DNA of 64,000 nt. Origin: Schwartzia succinivorans DSM 10502 (lineage in GTDB: Bacteria; Bacillota; Negativicutes; Selenomonadales; Selenomonadaceae). The position numbers and the translations under genes were made by a program. Each line of letters starts with the position of its first letter. Position 1 is the stretch's first letter. The notes under the pieces are model-generated. The model had not been told where the DNA came from and did not search any database. It saw only the letters and a program-made list of their open reading frames with translations. The stretch is from assembly GCF_900129225.1 (NCBI RefSeq), contig NZ_FQUG01000002.1:582601-646600 (forward strand). Reading direction: 5' to 3'. Positions 44,825 through 53,514 of this stretch are shown one piece after another.

Positions 44825-46332
44825 CAGAAATAGATCCTCGTCCTTTCCTTGCGATAGGAACAGCGTTTCTGGCGGCCCTTCTGGTTTCGGTCAGCCATAA
44901 ATATCCTAATGTCCGTGAGATGTGGAGTACGGTTGCTTCGGTCATAATGTTTGGTCTTGTAATCAGTATGGCCGGTGGTGTTCTTGATGGAGTGACCTAC
45001 GAGTACACGCTCTTTTACCTGACGGATACGATAGGGCTTACGATGCGTGTGGATCCTGCAGGCATGATATTTGCGGCTCTTGCGGCGCTTCTTTGGATGC
45101 CGATTAACTTTTACAGTATCGGGTATATGAGAAACAACCATGAGGCGATGCAGACAGGTTATTTCGCGGCATTCGCACTCTGTATGGGTTCTACCATGGG
45201 TATCGCCATGGCTTCGAATCTTCTGACGTTCTTCATTTTCTACGAGATTCTGACAATTTCAAGCTATCCGCTGGTGCTTCACGAGCGTGATCAGGAGGCT
45301 CTGCTGGCGTCGAGAAAGTATCTGGCATATACTCTTGTATCAGGACAGCTTTTCCTTGCAGGAACTGTCGGTGTCTATTGCATTTCAGGAACGATGGATT
45401 TCCGTGCAGGCGGATTCCTTTCTCTTGATATGGCATCGCCGTGGGTACTTCAGCTGCTCTTTGTGCTTATGATTATGGCCGGCTCAGTTAAGGCTGCTGT
45501 AATGCCGCTTCACGGCTGGCTGCCTGCTGCAATGGTTGCGCCGACTCCTGTCAGTGCGCTTCTTCATGCGGTGGCTGTCGTTAAGACGGGTGCCTTTGCA
45601 GTACTTCGTGTTCTTGGCTTTGTTTTCGGACCAAAGCTTCTTTCACAGCTTGGTATTGCAGATGTGCTTGCATGGGCGGCGGTTATTACAATTATTGCAA
45701 GCTCGTTTATAGCGCTTCGTCAGGATAATCTTAAACGCCGTCTTGCGTTTTCCACAATCGGACAGCTCAGCTATATCGTGCTGGGCGGCGCGCTTTTGAC
45801 TCCGCTGGCATTTAAGGGAGCGTATCTGCATCTCGTGGCTCACGCGGTCATGAAGATTACGCTCTTTATGTGCGCCGGATGTATAATCGTCCGAACGCAT
45901 CTTCACAACATAAGCGAGATGAACGGAATAGGACACAAGATGCCTGTCACAATGGGTGCCTTTGCTGTCGCGTCCCTCGGTATAGCGGGTACTCCGTTTA
46001 TCATTGGCTTTATCAGTAAATGGAATCTTGCCATGGGCGCGATTCAGGCAGGAAAGCCGCTATTCGTTGCGGTGTGGGTAGCATCGGCACTTTTGGCTAT
46101 GGCATATTTAATGCCGGTGGTGCGAATGGCATTCTTCAGGCCTGAGCCTGTAAATGATCCTCGCAGGTACGGCCTCATAAGCTACTGCATGCTTATACCA
46201 ATCTGTTTTACGGCTATTCTTGCGGTACTTCTCGGTGTAAATCCGGAGCTGTTCCCACCTGATTTCTACAGGCTGGCGGAAATGGCTTCATCTGCTATAA
46301 CAGCCGGATGGGGAGGTGGTTGGAGTGATTGA
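44821..46332 (+). CDS. Antiporter-like subunit (second of three)
   Basis: 503 aa, NuoM/MrpD-like with about 14 helices. Glu142 (FFIFYEILTI), Lys224 (GSVKAAVMPLHGW) and a later Lys in HAVMKITLF are present, so the channel looks intact. It is clearly related to the gene before it but diverged over most of its length, so it is an old duplication. It overlaps the small gene that follows by eight bases. Confidence 0.85.
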   Translation: MTEIDPRPFLAIGTAFLAALLVSVSHKYPNVREMWSTVASVIMFGLVISMAGGVLDGVTYEYTLFYLTDTIGLTMRVDPAGMIFAALAALLWMPINFYSIGYMRNNHEAMQTGYFAAFALCMGSTMGIAMASNLLTFFIFYEILTISSYPLVLHERDQEALLASRKYLAYTLVSGQLFLAGTVGVYCISGTMDFRAGGFLSLDMASPWVLQLLFVLMIMAGSVKAAVMPLHGWLPAAMVAPTPVSALLHAVAVVKTGAFAVLRVLGFVFGPKLLSQLGIADVLAWAAVITIIASSFIALRQDNLKRRLAFSTIGQLSYIVLGGALLTPLAFKGAYLHLVAHAVMKITLFMCAGCIIVRTHLHNISEMNGIGHKMPVTMGAFAVASLGIAGTPFIIGFISKWNLAMGAIQAGKPLFVAVWVASALLAMAYLMPVVRMAFFRPEPVNDPRRYGLISYCMLIPICFTAILAVLLGVNPELFPPDFYRLAEMASSAITAGWGGGWSD

Positions 46333-46591
46333 CCTTATCGGTGACTCCAAAAAGCGCAATAAGGTAATGCTCCTGTTCCTTGTACTCGGACTTATAGTGT
46401 TCGGGATTGCTTCTTCCTGCGGGGTATATGAAAGCGACGCAGAAAATATCCTGGAACGTCCCGGTATGATGATTGTTTTCTCGTTTGTTGGCTGCTGGGT
46501 ACTTATAATTTTGGCGAAGCTGATTATGACTCCGCTCCTGCAGCGCAGCGAGAATTATTACGAGGAAGGAGGCGATGATACCGATGCTTGA
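46325..46591 (+). CDS. Small membrane subunit of the antiporter cluster
   Basis: 88 aa with two helices (VMLLFLVLGLIVFGIASSCG and MIVFSFVGCWVLIILAKLIM) and an acidic end. It sits between two antiporter-like genes and overlaps both, so it is very probably part of the same complex. I do not recognise a family. The start is GTG at 46325, seven bases after GGGGAGG; another GTG at 46316 is possible. Confidence 0.65.
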   Translation: MIDLIGDSKKRNKVMLLFLVLGLIVFGIASSCGVYESDAENILERPGMMIVFSFVGCWVLIILAKLIMTPLLQRSENYYEEGGDDTDA

Positions 46592-48323
46592 GAATGTTCA
46601 TCCAGGTCTGATTTTCATTCTTGTCGGTTTTTTTGCATCCTTGTGCGGTGAAAAGGCGCGGAAAATGATTCTGGCTTGCTGCCCGTTCCTTGCGGTGGGA
46701 AGTATGCTTAATATTTCCCTTGGGACAGACCTTTCGTTTACTTTTCTTTCGGATTATACGATTCATTATCTCTACGTTGATAAGCTCAGCTGGATTTTTG
46801 GTGCGATATTCTGCATACTTGGTGCAGTGGGTGCCATATACAGCTGTCACAACAAAAGCGCTATCGAGGCACTGTGCTCTATGGCGTACGTCGGTTCGTC
46901 TGTCGGAGTTGTGCTTGCACACGACTGGATTACCTTCCTGTTCTTCTGGGAGCTTGAGGCGGTGTCCTCGGTTTTCCTGATTTGGAATGATCCCAGGCCG
47001 ACAAGCCGTGCGGCAGGAATGCGATATATTTTGGTGCATACCCTTTCCGGAAACTGTGTACTCTTCGGTGTAATAATGAAGCTTGTGCAGGGCGAGTTTA
47101 TTGTGCAGAACCTTGTGGCAGGGCCGCATGATGCAGCCTTCTGGACAATACTTATCGGTTTCTGCATTAATGCGGCGGTTGTTCCTCTTCACGCATGGCT
47201 TACCGACGGATATCCTGCGGCAACCCTTACAGGCAGCGTGTTCATGAGCAGCTGCACGACGAAGGTTGCTGTATATGCTCTGCTTCGTGTATTCGGAGGT
47301 ACGGAGCTCCTCATCGGATTTGGTGTGCTGATGGCACTGTACGGAGCAAGCTATGCTGTCATGGAAAACGACATGATAAAGCTTTTGAGCTATCATATCG
47401 TGAGCCAGGTCGGATATATGGTAGCAGGCGTCGGCATCGGTACGATGATGAGTATGAACGGTGCTACGGCACATGCTTTCAGCCATATCCTGTATAAGTC
47501 GCTGCTCTTTATGTGCTGCAATGCACTGATATACGCGACGGGTGTCAGGAAAATAAATGAGCTCGGAGGCATGGCAAAAAGATATCCTTTGGTGTTTGTA
47601 TGCTTTGCTATTGGCGCGTTTTCTATCTCAGGAGTACCGCTCTTTAACGGCTTCGTCAGCAAGATGATTACTGTGACGGCGGCAGAGGAAGCACACCTGG
47701 GAATAGTTGCTCTTCTGCTTGAGCTTGCAAGTATCGGTACGCTTCTTTCTATATGCTTTAAGATGCTTTATTTTATCTTCCTGCGTCCAGACAAGGGAAT
47801 GGCGCCTGAAAAGCGCGGGATTGAAAGCAATATGAGTGTTGCCATGGTTATCGGTGCAGGGCTTTGCACGGTAATCGGTCTGTTCCCTGAGATTACGCTT
47901 TATCAGTTCCTGCCCTTCGGTCCTGTGGGATATGTGCCATATACCGTCGGGCACGTAGCAAATCAGGTAATAATGTGCTGCATAGCAGTTATTCCGTTCC
48001 TGATGTTCCTGCCCCGTATGGAACCGCATACTGCGGAATCTCTTGATACTGACTGGGTATACCGCCGTCCGCTTAAGGCGGTGTTTACAGGTATTGCATG
48101 CCTTTGCTTCGGCCTCTGCCGTGGCTTGGGACACGCGTGGGGAGTGGGCGTACGTCAGTCTATGTTCCTCATGGCAAATCCTATGCAGTTCCTTGACGCA
48201 AAACCATTTTATCAGAAAAAGCATTACAGCCCTGACAACTACAGGACAAGCATTGCAGACACTATCATGATCATCCTGACAGTGCTCTTTATATGCATAT
48301 TCTATTTCAGAACAAGCTTGTGA
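46575..48323 (+). CDS. Antiporter-like subunit (third of three, NuoL/MrpA-like)
   Basis: 582 aa, about 15 helices. Glu126 (FLFFWELEAV) is kept, but the Lys of the seventh helix is replaced by Asn199 (FCINAAVVPLHAW). A late Lys (HILYKSLLFMCC) remains. The length and C-terminal helix set recall MrpA/NuoL without the MbhD/MbhE part, which is encoded upstream as separate genes. The start may be the ATG at 46575 or at 46584: AAGGAGG lies very close to the first. A terminator follows. Confidence 0.84.
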   Translation: MIPMLENVHPGLIFILVGFFASLCGEKARKMILACCPFLAVGSMLNISLGTDLSFTFLSDYTIHYLYVDKLSWIFGAIFCILGAVGAIYSCHNKSAIEALCSMAYVGSSVGVVLAHDWITFLFFWELEAVSSVFLIWNDPRPTSRAAGMRYILVHTLSGNCVLFGVIMKLVQGEFIVQNLVAGPHDAAFWTILIGFCINAAVVPLHAWLTDGYPAATLTGSVFMSSCTTKVAVYALLRVFGGTELLIGFGVLMALYGASYAVMENDMIKLLSYHIVSQVGYMVAGVGIGTMMSMNGATAHAFSHILYKSLLFMCCNALIYATGVRKINELGGMAKRYPLVFVCFAIGAFSISGVPLFNGFVSKMITVTAAEEAHLGIVALLLELASIGTLLSICFKMLYFIFLRPDKGMAPEKRGIESNMSVAMVIGAGLCTVIGLFPEITLYQFLPFGPVGYVPYTVGHVANQVIMCCIAVIPFLMFLPRMEPHTAESLDTDWVYRRPLKAVFTGIACLCFGLCRGLGHAWGVGVRQSMFLMANPMQFLDAKPFYQKKHYSPDNYRTSIADTIMIILTVLFICIFYFRTSL

Positions 48324-48333
48324 TTTGAAACAA

Positions 48334-48370
48334 CGAACGCCTCGCATAAATGCGGGGCGTTCTGTTTTTC
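48334..48370 (+). terminator. Terminator of the antiporter operon
   Basis: Stem gaacgcc-cgca/tgcg-ggcgttc followed by a T-rich tail. Confidence 0.85.
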
Positions 48371-48529
48371 ATGTTAAATACAGAGAATTTAAGTAACATT
48401 TGCAGCTATAACTCGGCAAAAGATGTCTCCCGCTTCTATAAGTGGGGGCTGTGACAAATAACAGGCAGCGAGCATATCTCCCGCCTCGCGCGACGCGGAG
48501 CTAGTGCTCTTGAGCAAAACGCCGACAGA

Positions 48530-48577
48530 GGAAATTTTGCCTGCGGCAAAATTGGAACGAAGGCGTTATAGTTCCAA
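48530..48577 (+). promoter_or_regulatory. Two inverted repeats before the second MATE gene
   Basis: aattttgcc/ggcaaaatt (48533-48553 region) is followed by TTGGAAC and GTTCCAA (48552-48558 and 48571-48577). The second ends three bases before the ribosome binding site AAAAGGAG, so it could be an operator or could shape access to the site. Confidence 0.45.
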
Positions 48578-48589
48578 AAGGAGATAAGT

Positions 48590-49930
48590 ATGCAGATAAA
48601 GCTTTCAGATCATTTTACATATAAAAAACTGCTGCGTTTTACACTGCCGTCCGTTATGATGATGATATTCACATCAATATACGGCGTTGTGGACGGTTTT
48701 TTCATATCGAACTATGTCGGCACGATTCCTTTCGCGGCGGTTAATCTTATTATGCCTTTTTTGATGCTGCTGGCAACAGTTGGATTCATGTTTGGAACTG
48801 GAGGCAGCGCCCTCGTTGCGATGCTTTTGGGCAGGGGAGAAAAAGAACGTGCAAATGGGATTTTTTCATTTCTCGTTTACGTGCTTGCTGCTGTCGGAAT
48901 TATTTTCACGGTGCTGGGGTTTGTATTTCTACCGGAGGTGTCCCGGATGCTTGGGGCATCGGAGGAAATGCTGCCGTACTGCGTAATGTACGGGCGTATA
49001 GTGCTGTTTTCTCTTACGTTGTTTATGCTGCAGATTTCATTTCAGGATTATCTTGTCGTCGCGGAACGTCCGAAGCTCGGATTTTATACGACACTTGCCG
49101 CGGGCTGTACAAATATGCTTCTTGACGCATTCCTCGTCGGATACCTTTCAATGGGTGTGACCGGAGCGGCGCTTGCTACCTGCATAAGCGAGACTGTTGG
49201 AGGACTTATTCCGCTGGTTTATTTTGTTATGCCAAACGGGGGAACACTTCGGCTCGGTAAACCTTATGCCGCTTTTAAGCCATTACTGAGAGCAGCATCC
49301 AACGGAGTAAGCGAATTCGTTTCCAGCGTATCCATGTCCTTCGTCAGCATTCTGTACAACTTCCAGCTCATTGCGATTGCAGGAGAAAACGGTGTGGCGG
49401 CATATGGCATCATAATGTATGTGGATTTCTTGTTCATGGCACTCTTTATAGGATATTCTATGGGAATTTCCCCTGTCATAAGCTATCACTACGGAGCGAA
49501 GAATCACATGGAGGTGCGCAGTGTCCTGCGAAAGAGCCTTTTTGTCATTGGGGCATCCGGGGTAATCATTACCGTTCTGGCTGAGACTTTGGCGTATCCT
49601 ATGGCAATAATTTTTGTCAGCTATGATATAGACCTTCTGGAACTCACTGCCCATGGATTTCGCCTGTATTCCTTCGCGTTCCTTCTCTGCGGATTTAATA
49701 TCTTCGGCTCGGCCTTTTTTACAGCACTCAATAACGGAATGACATCCGCTGTAGTGGCATGCGGCCGCACGCTTTTGTGCGAATCGTCTGCGGTACTGTT
49801 TCTGCCAATGCTGCTTGGCTCGGATGGCATATGGCTTGCAATCGTATTGGCGGAAATAATGGCACTGGCTTTGACAGGCTATTTCTTCATGAAGAACCGC
49901 GCCCGGTACGGATACGCCTGGTGGGAGTAA
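48590..49930 (+). CDS. MATE-family exporter (DinF/NorM group)
   Basis: 446 aa with twelve helices. It opens with LLRFTLPSVMMMIFTSIYGVV then DGFFISNYVG, the form usual for the MepA-like MATE group, and is clearly different from the MATE at 17191. It exports cationic compounds; substrate unknown. It stands alone, with AAAAGGAG eight bases before the ATG. Confidence 0.88.
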   Translation: MQIKLSDHFTYKKLLRFTLPSVMMMIFTSIYGVVDGFFISNYVGTIPFAAVNLIMPFLMLLATVGFMFGTGGSALVAMLLGRGEKERANGIFSFLVYVLAAVGIIFTVLGFVFLPEVSRMLGASEEMLPYCVMYGRIVLFSLTLFMLQISFQDYLVVAERPKLGFYTTLAAGCTNMLLDAFLVGYLSMGVTGAALATCISETVGGLIPLVYFVMPNGGTLRLGKPYAAFKPLLRAASNGVSEFVSSVSMSFVSILYNFQLIAIAGENGVAAYGIIMYVDFLFMALFIGYSMGISPVISYHYGAKNHMEVRSVLRKSLFVIGASGVIITVLAETLAYPMAIIFVSYDIDLLELTAHGFRLYSFAFLLCGFNIFGSAFFTALNNGMTSAVVACGRTLLCESSAVLFLPMLLGSDGIWLAIVLAEIMALALTGYFFMKNRARYGYAWWE

Positions 49931-50076
49931 GAATGAAGGGGCAGACATGAAGCAGCCTAAAATTTGCCGACTTGAGAGATGCAGTATCTTATGTTTTATT
50001 TTTTTCTAAGATTAGGAATAGAAAAGAAAATGGGCATAAGAGTAGGAAGCAAAAGCCTTCATGTTGCTGTAAAATC

Positions 50077-50105
50077 TTGTCATTTAACCATTTTTATGGT
50101 ATCAT
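50077..50105 (+). promoter_or_regulatory. Sigma-70 promoter of tig
   Basis: TTGTCA, 17-base spacer, TATCAT, 79 bases before the ATG. The spacer and -10 box hold the palindrome accatttttatggt. Confidence 0.65.
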
Positions 50106-50183
50106 TCTTTAGTATGGCGTATTAGAGGTCTGAGAGGCAATGTGCTTCAAAGATAAAAGAAAAACAGGAGGTCATTTCAGACA

Positions 50184-51473
50184 ATGAAGGTTACAAAAGA
50201 AAATGCAGACAACCAGCAGGTTGTTTTAACAATCGAGGTTCCGGCTGAAGACTGGGAGAAGGCTATCAACCAGGCTGTAAAACGTATCGCGAACCAGGTG
50301 AATATTCCGGGTTTCCGCCGCGGCAAGGCTCCGCGCCGTCTTATCGAGCAGCATGTCGGCAAAGAGACTGTTCTTGATGAGGCTTATGAGCAGTATGGAC
50401 CGAAGGTCTTCAATGAAGCTCTGAAGGAAGAGAACATTGAGCTGGCTGTATATCCGCAGTTCGAGCGTGTTACCTGCGAAGAAGGCAAGGACCTCGTTTT
50501 CAAGGCGACGGTTACACCGAAGCCGGAGGTTAAGCTGGGCGAGTACAAGGGCCTCAAGATTGAGAAGAAGGTCGAAGAGGTAACGGATGAGCAGGTCGAG
50601 AAGCATATCGAGCAGCTCCGTGACCGCAAGGCTACGATGGTAGATGCTCCGGCTGATGCAAAGGTTGCAGACAAAGACCTTATCACTCTTGATTTCAAGG
50701 GCTTTGTTGACGGAGAAGCTTTCGAAGGCGGCGAGGGTAAGGACTATCCTCTGCAGATTGGTTCCGGCAGCTTCATCCCGGGCTTCGAGGATCAGCTTAT
50801 AGGTGCTGAAATCGGCAAAGAGGTCGAGGTTAAGGTTCGCTTCCCTGAGGAATATCATGAGAAGAAGCTTGCTGATAAGGACGCAGTTTTCAAATGCACT
50901 GTCAACAAGATTAAACATAAAGAGCTTCCGGCTCTCGATGATGATTTCGTAAAATCCGTCAGCGCACTGAAGACGGTTGACGAACTCAAGAAGGATGTCC
51001 GTGAGAAGATGGAGAAGGCTGCTGAGACGAAGGCTACTAACGAGCGCAGTGCTGCTGCTATCGAGCAGGCATCCCAGAATATCACGGTTACGATTCCGCC
51101 GGCTATGGTTGATGACCGCGTTGAGCAGATGATCCGTGAGATGGCTATGCGCCTTGAGCAGCAGGGTATGCAGTTCGAGCAGTACCTCAAGTACTCCGGT
51201 TCTGATATCAACAAGCTCCGCGAAGAGTATCGCGAGACGGCTGAGAAGAATGTCCGTACCGACCTCATGCTTGAGGCTGTCGCAAAGGCTGAAGGTCTCA
51301 AGGTAGAGGCTGCCGATATTGACGCTGAGATTGCTATGATGGCTCAGATGTACGGTGCTCAGCCTGCACAGGTTAAGAAGATTGTCCAGCAGCAGGGACG
51401 CCTCGGTGATCTCGCTGTTACGGTTATGCGCCGTAAGACGGCTAAGCTCATCGTAGACAGCCTTGCTGACTGA
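50184..51473 (+). CDS. tig: Trigger factor
   Basis: 429 aa ribosome-bound chaperone. The N-terminal domain has the ribosome contact [19 protein letters not shown] near residue 36, the middle is an FKBP-type peptidyl-prolyl isomerase domain (~150-240, [20 protein letters not shown]) and the rest is the helical substrate-binding domain. It shields new chains leaving the ribosome. The order tig-clpP-clpX is widely conserved. Confidence 0.96.
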   Translation: MKVTKENADNQQVVLTIEVPAEDWEKAINQAVKRIANQVNIPGFRRGKAPRRLIEQHVGKETVLDEAYEQYGPKVFNEALKEENIELAVYPQFERVTCEEGKDLVFKATVTPKPEVKLGEYKGLKIEKKVEEVTDEQVEKHIEQLRDRKATMVDAPADAKVADKDLITLDFKGFVDGEAFEGGEGKDYPLQIGSGSFIPGFEDQLIGAEIGKEVEVKVRFPEEYHEKKLADKDAVFKCTVNKIKHKELPALDDDFVKSVSALKTVDELKKDVREKMEKAAETKATNERSAAAIEQASQNITVTIPPAMVDDRVEQMIREMAMRLEQQGMQFEQYLKYSGSDINKLREEYRETAEKNVRTDLMLEAVAKAEGLKVEAADIDAEIAMMAQMYGAQPAQVKKIVQQQGRLGDLAVTVMRRKTAKLIVDSLAD

Positions 51474-51514
51474 TTCCGTGTTTTGTAGTGGATTCCTTTT
51501 GGAGTGATACAATC

Positions 51515-52123
51515 ATGAGTTACAGTATTCCTATGGTAGTAGAGCGTTCGAGCCGCGGGGAGCGCGCGTATGATATTTATTCGCGTCTCCTTAAGGATCG
51601 TATCGTTTTTATCGGCGGCGCAATTGACGATGACGTTGCCAATGTTGTCGTTGCGCAGCTGTTGTTTCTTGAGTCGGAGGATCCGGACAAGGATATTCAT
51701 CTTTATATCAACAGTCCGGGCGGTGTTGTAACGGCAGGGCTTGCTATTTACGATACTATGCAGTACATCAAGCCGGATGTCTCGACCATCTGTATCGGTC
51801 AGGCAGCCAGCATGGGTTCTCTCCTTTTGGCGGCAGGTGCGAAGGGCAAGCGTTTTGCGCTTCCTCTTTCCCGTATTATGATTCATCAGCCGCACGGAGG
51901 AGCGCAGGGGCAGTCTACGGATATTCAGATTCAGGCGCAGGAGATAAAACGTCTGCGCGAGATTGGCAATGATATCCTTATGAACGCAACAGGAAAAGAC
52001 CGCGAGACGATTATGAAAGATACCGAGCGGGATAATTTCATGAGTGCGGAGGAAGCTAAGGCATACGGTCTGATTGATGAGGTCATTACGGCACGCCCAC
52101 AGACTAAAAAGTCTAAGGACTGA
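51515..52123 (+). CDS. clpP: ATP-dependent Clp protease proteolytic subunit
   Basis: 202 aa serine peptidase. The catalytic Ser is in [11 protein letters not shown] near residue 98, the His in [10 protein letters not shown] near 123, the Asp in the ERDNFMS stretch. It forms the barrel that degrades proteins unfolded by ClpX. The start gives [10 protein letters not shown], a normal ClpP N-terminus, after TTTGGAG; an earlier ATG would add nine residues. Confidence 0.96.
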   Translation: MSYSIPMVVERSSRGERAYDIYSRLLKDRIVFIGGAIDDDVANVVVAQLLFLESEDPDKDIHLYINSPGGVVTAGLAIYDTMQYIKPDVSTICIGQAASMGSLLLAAGAKGKRFALPLSRIMIHQPHGGAQGQSTDIQIQAQEIKRLREIGNDILMNATGKDRETIMKDTERDNFMSAEEAKAYGLIDEVITARPQTKKSKD

Positions 52124-52155
52124 TTGAGCCGGCTTGTTTTTTCGGAGGATAAGCA

Positions 52156-53409
52156 ATGGCAGAACTTAAGTGCTCATTCTGCGGCAAAACGCAGGAGCAG
52201 GTACGAAAGCTTATTGCAGGTCCGCAGGTCTATATCTGTGACGAATGCATTGAGCTCTGCAGAGAGATTCTTGAAGATGAGTTCGAGGACGAGAAGGAGT
52301 ACGGACTGAAGGATATCCCAAAGCCAAAGGATATCTGCCGTATTCTTGATGAATATGTAATCGGGCAGGATGCAGCGAAAAAGGCGCTTTCAGTGGCTGT
52401 ATACAATCACTACAAGCGTATCAACGCTGCTCAGCATAAGGACGATGTCGAGCTTACGAAGTCGAACATTCTGATGCTGGGGCCGACAGGAAGCGGTAAA
52501 ACGCTTTTGGCTCAGACGCTGGCAAGGATTCTGAATGTTCCCTTTGCTATGGCAGATGCTACATCTCTTACTGAGGCCGGCTATGTCGGTGAGGATGTTG
52601 AGAATATCCTGCTGAAGCTGATTCAGGCTGCAGATTATGATGTGGATATGGCCCAGAAGGGTATTGTCTACATTGACGAGATTGATAAAATCGCGCGTAA
52701 GAGTGAGAATACTTCTATTACCCGTGATGTTTCGGGTGAGGGTGTACAGCAGGCTCTTTTGAAGATTCTTGAGGGTACTGTTGCGTCTGTTCCGCCTCAG
52801 GGAGGACGCAAGCATCCACATCAGGAGCTTATACAGATTGATACGACGAATATCCTCTTTATCTGCGGAGGTGCTTTTGCGGGCATTGAAAAGATTATTG
52901 AGGAACGTCTTGGTCACAAATCCCTGGGCTTTGGTGCAGAGGTAAAATCGAAGACGGAGCGCAATGTCGGGGAGACGCTGCGCGAGGTTATTCCGGAGGA
53001 CCTTCTGAAAAGCGGTCTGATACCGGAGTTTATTGGACGCCTTCCTATAGTTGTGACACTGGATTCTCTTGAGGAGGATGCGCTTGTACGCATTCTGACG
53101 GAGCCGAAGAATGCCCTTACAAAGCAGTATCAGAAGCTGATGGATTATGACGGAGTCAAGCTTCAGTTTGATGATGATGCGCTGCACCTGATAGCAAAAG
53201 AGGTCATGAAGCATAAGACCGGTGCAAGGGGACTTCGCGCCGTTATAGAGGATCTTATGCGTAATGTTATGTTTGAAATTCCTTCCATCGACGGAGTAAC
53301 GCTCTGCCGTGTGACGAAGGAGGTTGTCAGTGAGCATCGGGATCCGGTTCTTACTATAGACAAGAGTAAAGCCCGTCATACACGGGGTGGCAAGGCAGTT
53401 TCTGCCTGA
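52156..53409 (+). CDS. clpX: ATP-dependent Clp protease ATP-binding subunit ClpX
   Basis: 417 aa AAA+ unfoldase. N-terminal four-Cys zinc finger (CSFCGKT...CDECIELC), Walker A GPTGSGKT near residue 112, Walker [10 protein letters not shown], and the pore and RKH region GGRKHPHQE. It recognises tagged proteins and feeds them to ClpP, whose gene lies 32 bases upstream. Confidence 0.96.
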   Translation: MAELKCSFCGKTQEQVRKLIAGPQVYICDECIELCREILEDEFEDEKEYGLKDIPKPKDICRILDEYVIGQDAAKKALSVAVYNHYKRINAAQHKDDVELTKSNILMLGPTGSGKTLLAQTLARILNVPFAMADATSLTEAGYVGEDVENILLKLIQAADYDVDMAQKGIVYIDEIDKIARKSENTSITRDVSGEGVQQALLKILEGTVASVPPQGGRKHPHQELIQIDTTNILFICGGAFAGIEKIIEERLGHKSLGFGAEVKSKTERNVGETLREVIPEDLLKSGLIPEFIGRLPIVVTLDSLEEDALVRILTEPKNALTKQYQKLMDYDGVKLQFDDDALHLIAKEVMKHKTGARGLRAVIEDLMRNVMFEIPSIDGVTLCRVTKEVVSEHRDPVLTIDKSKARHTRGGKAVSA

Positions 53410-53424
53410 GTGTGGAATTTTATG

Positions 53425-53455
53425 AGCGCTGTTTACCAAACAGCGCCCTTTTTTT
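53425..53455 (+). terminator. Terminator after clpX
   Basis: Stem gcgctgttt/aaacagcgc with a T7 tail; separates the clp genes from lon. Confidence 0.85.
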
Positions 53456-53514
53456 CAAAGAAATAGAGTTTATTTCTGTAGATACCAGCGTTTTGCTGTG
53501 AAAGGAGTTTTTAT

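Noticed and set aside
46524..47486. 320-codon frame antisense to the third antiporter subunit
   Set aside because: Composition rich in His/Cys/Arg is typical of an antisense shadow of a membrane protein gene.
50226..51512. Long frame (428 codons) antisense to tig
   Set aside because: Rich in Leu/Ser/Arg as expected for an antisense shadow, with no ribosome binding site.
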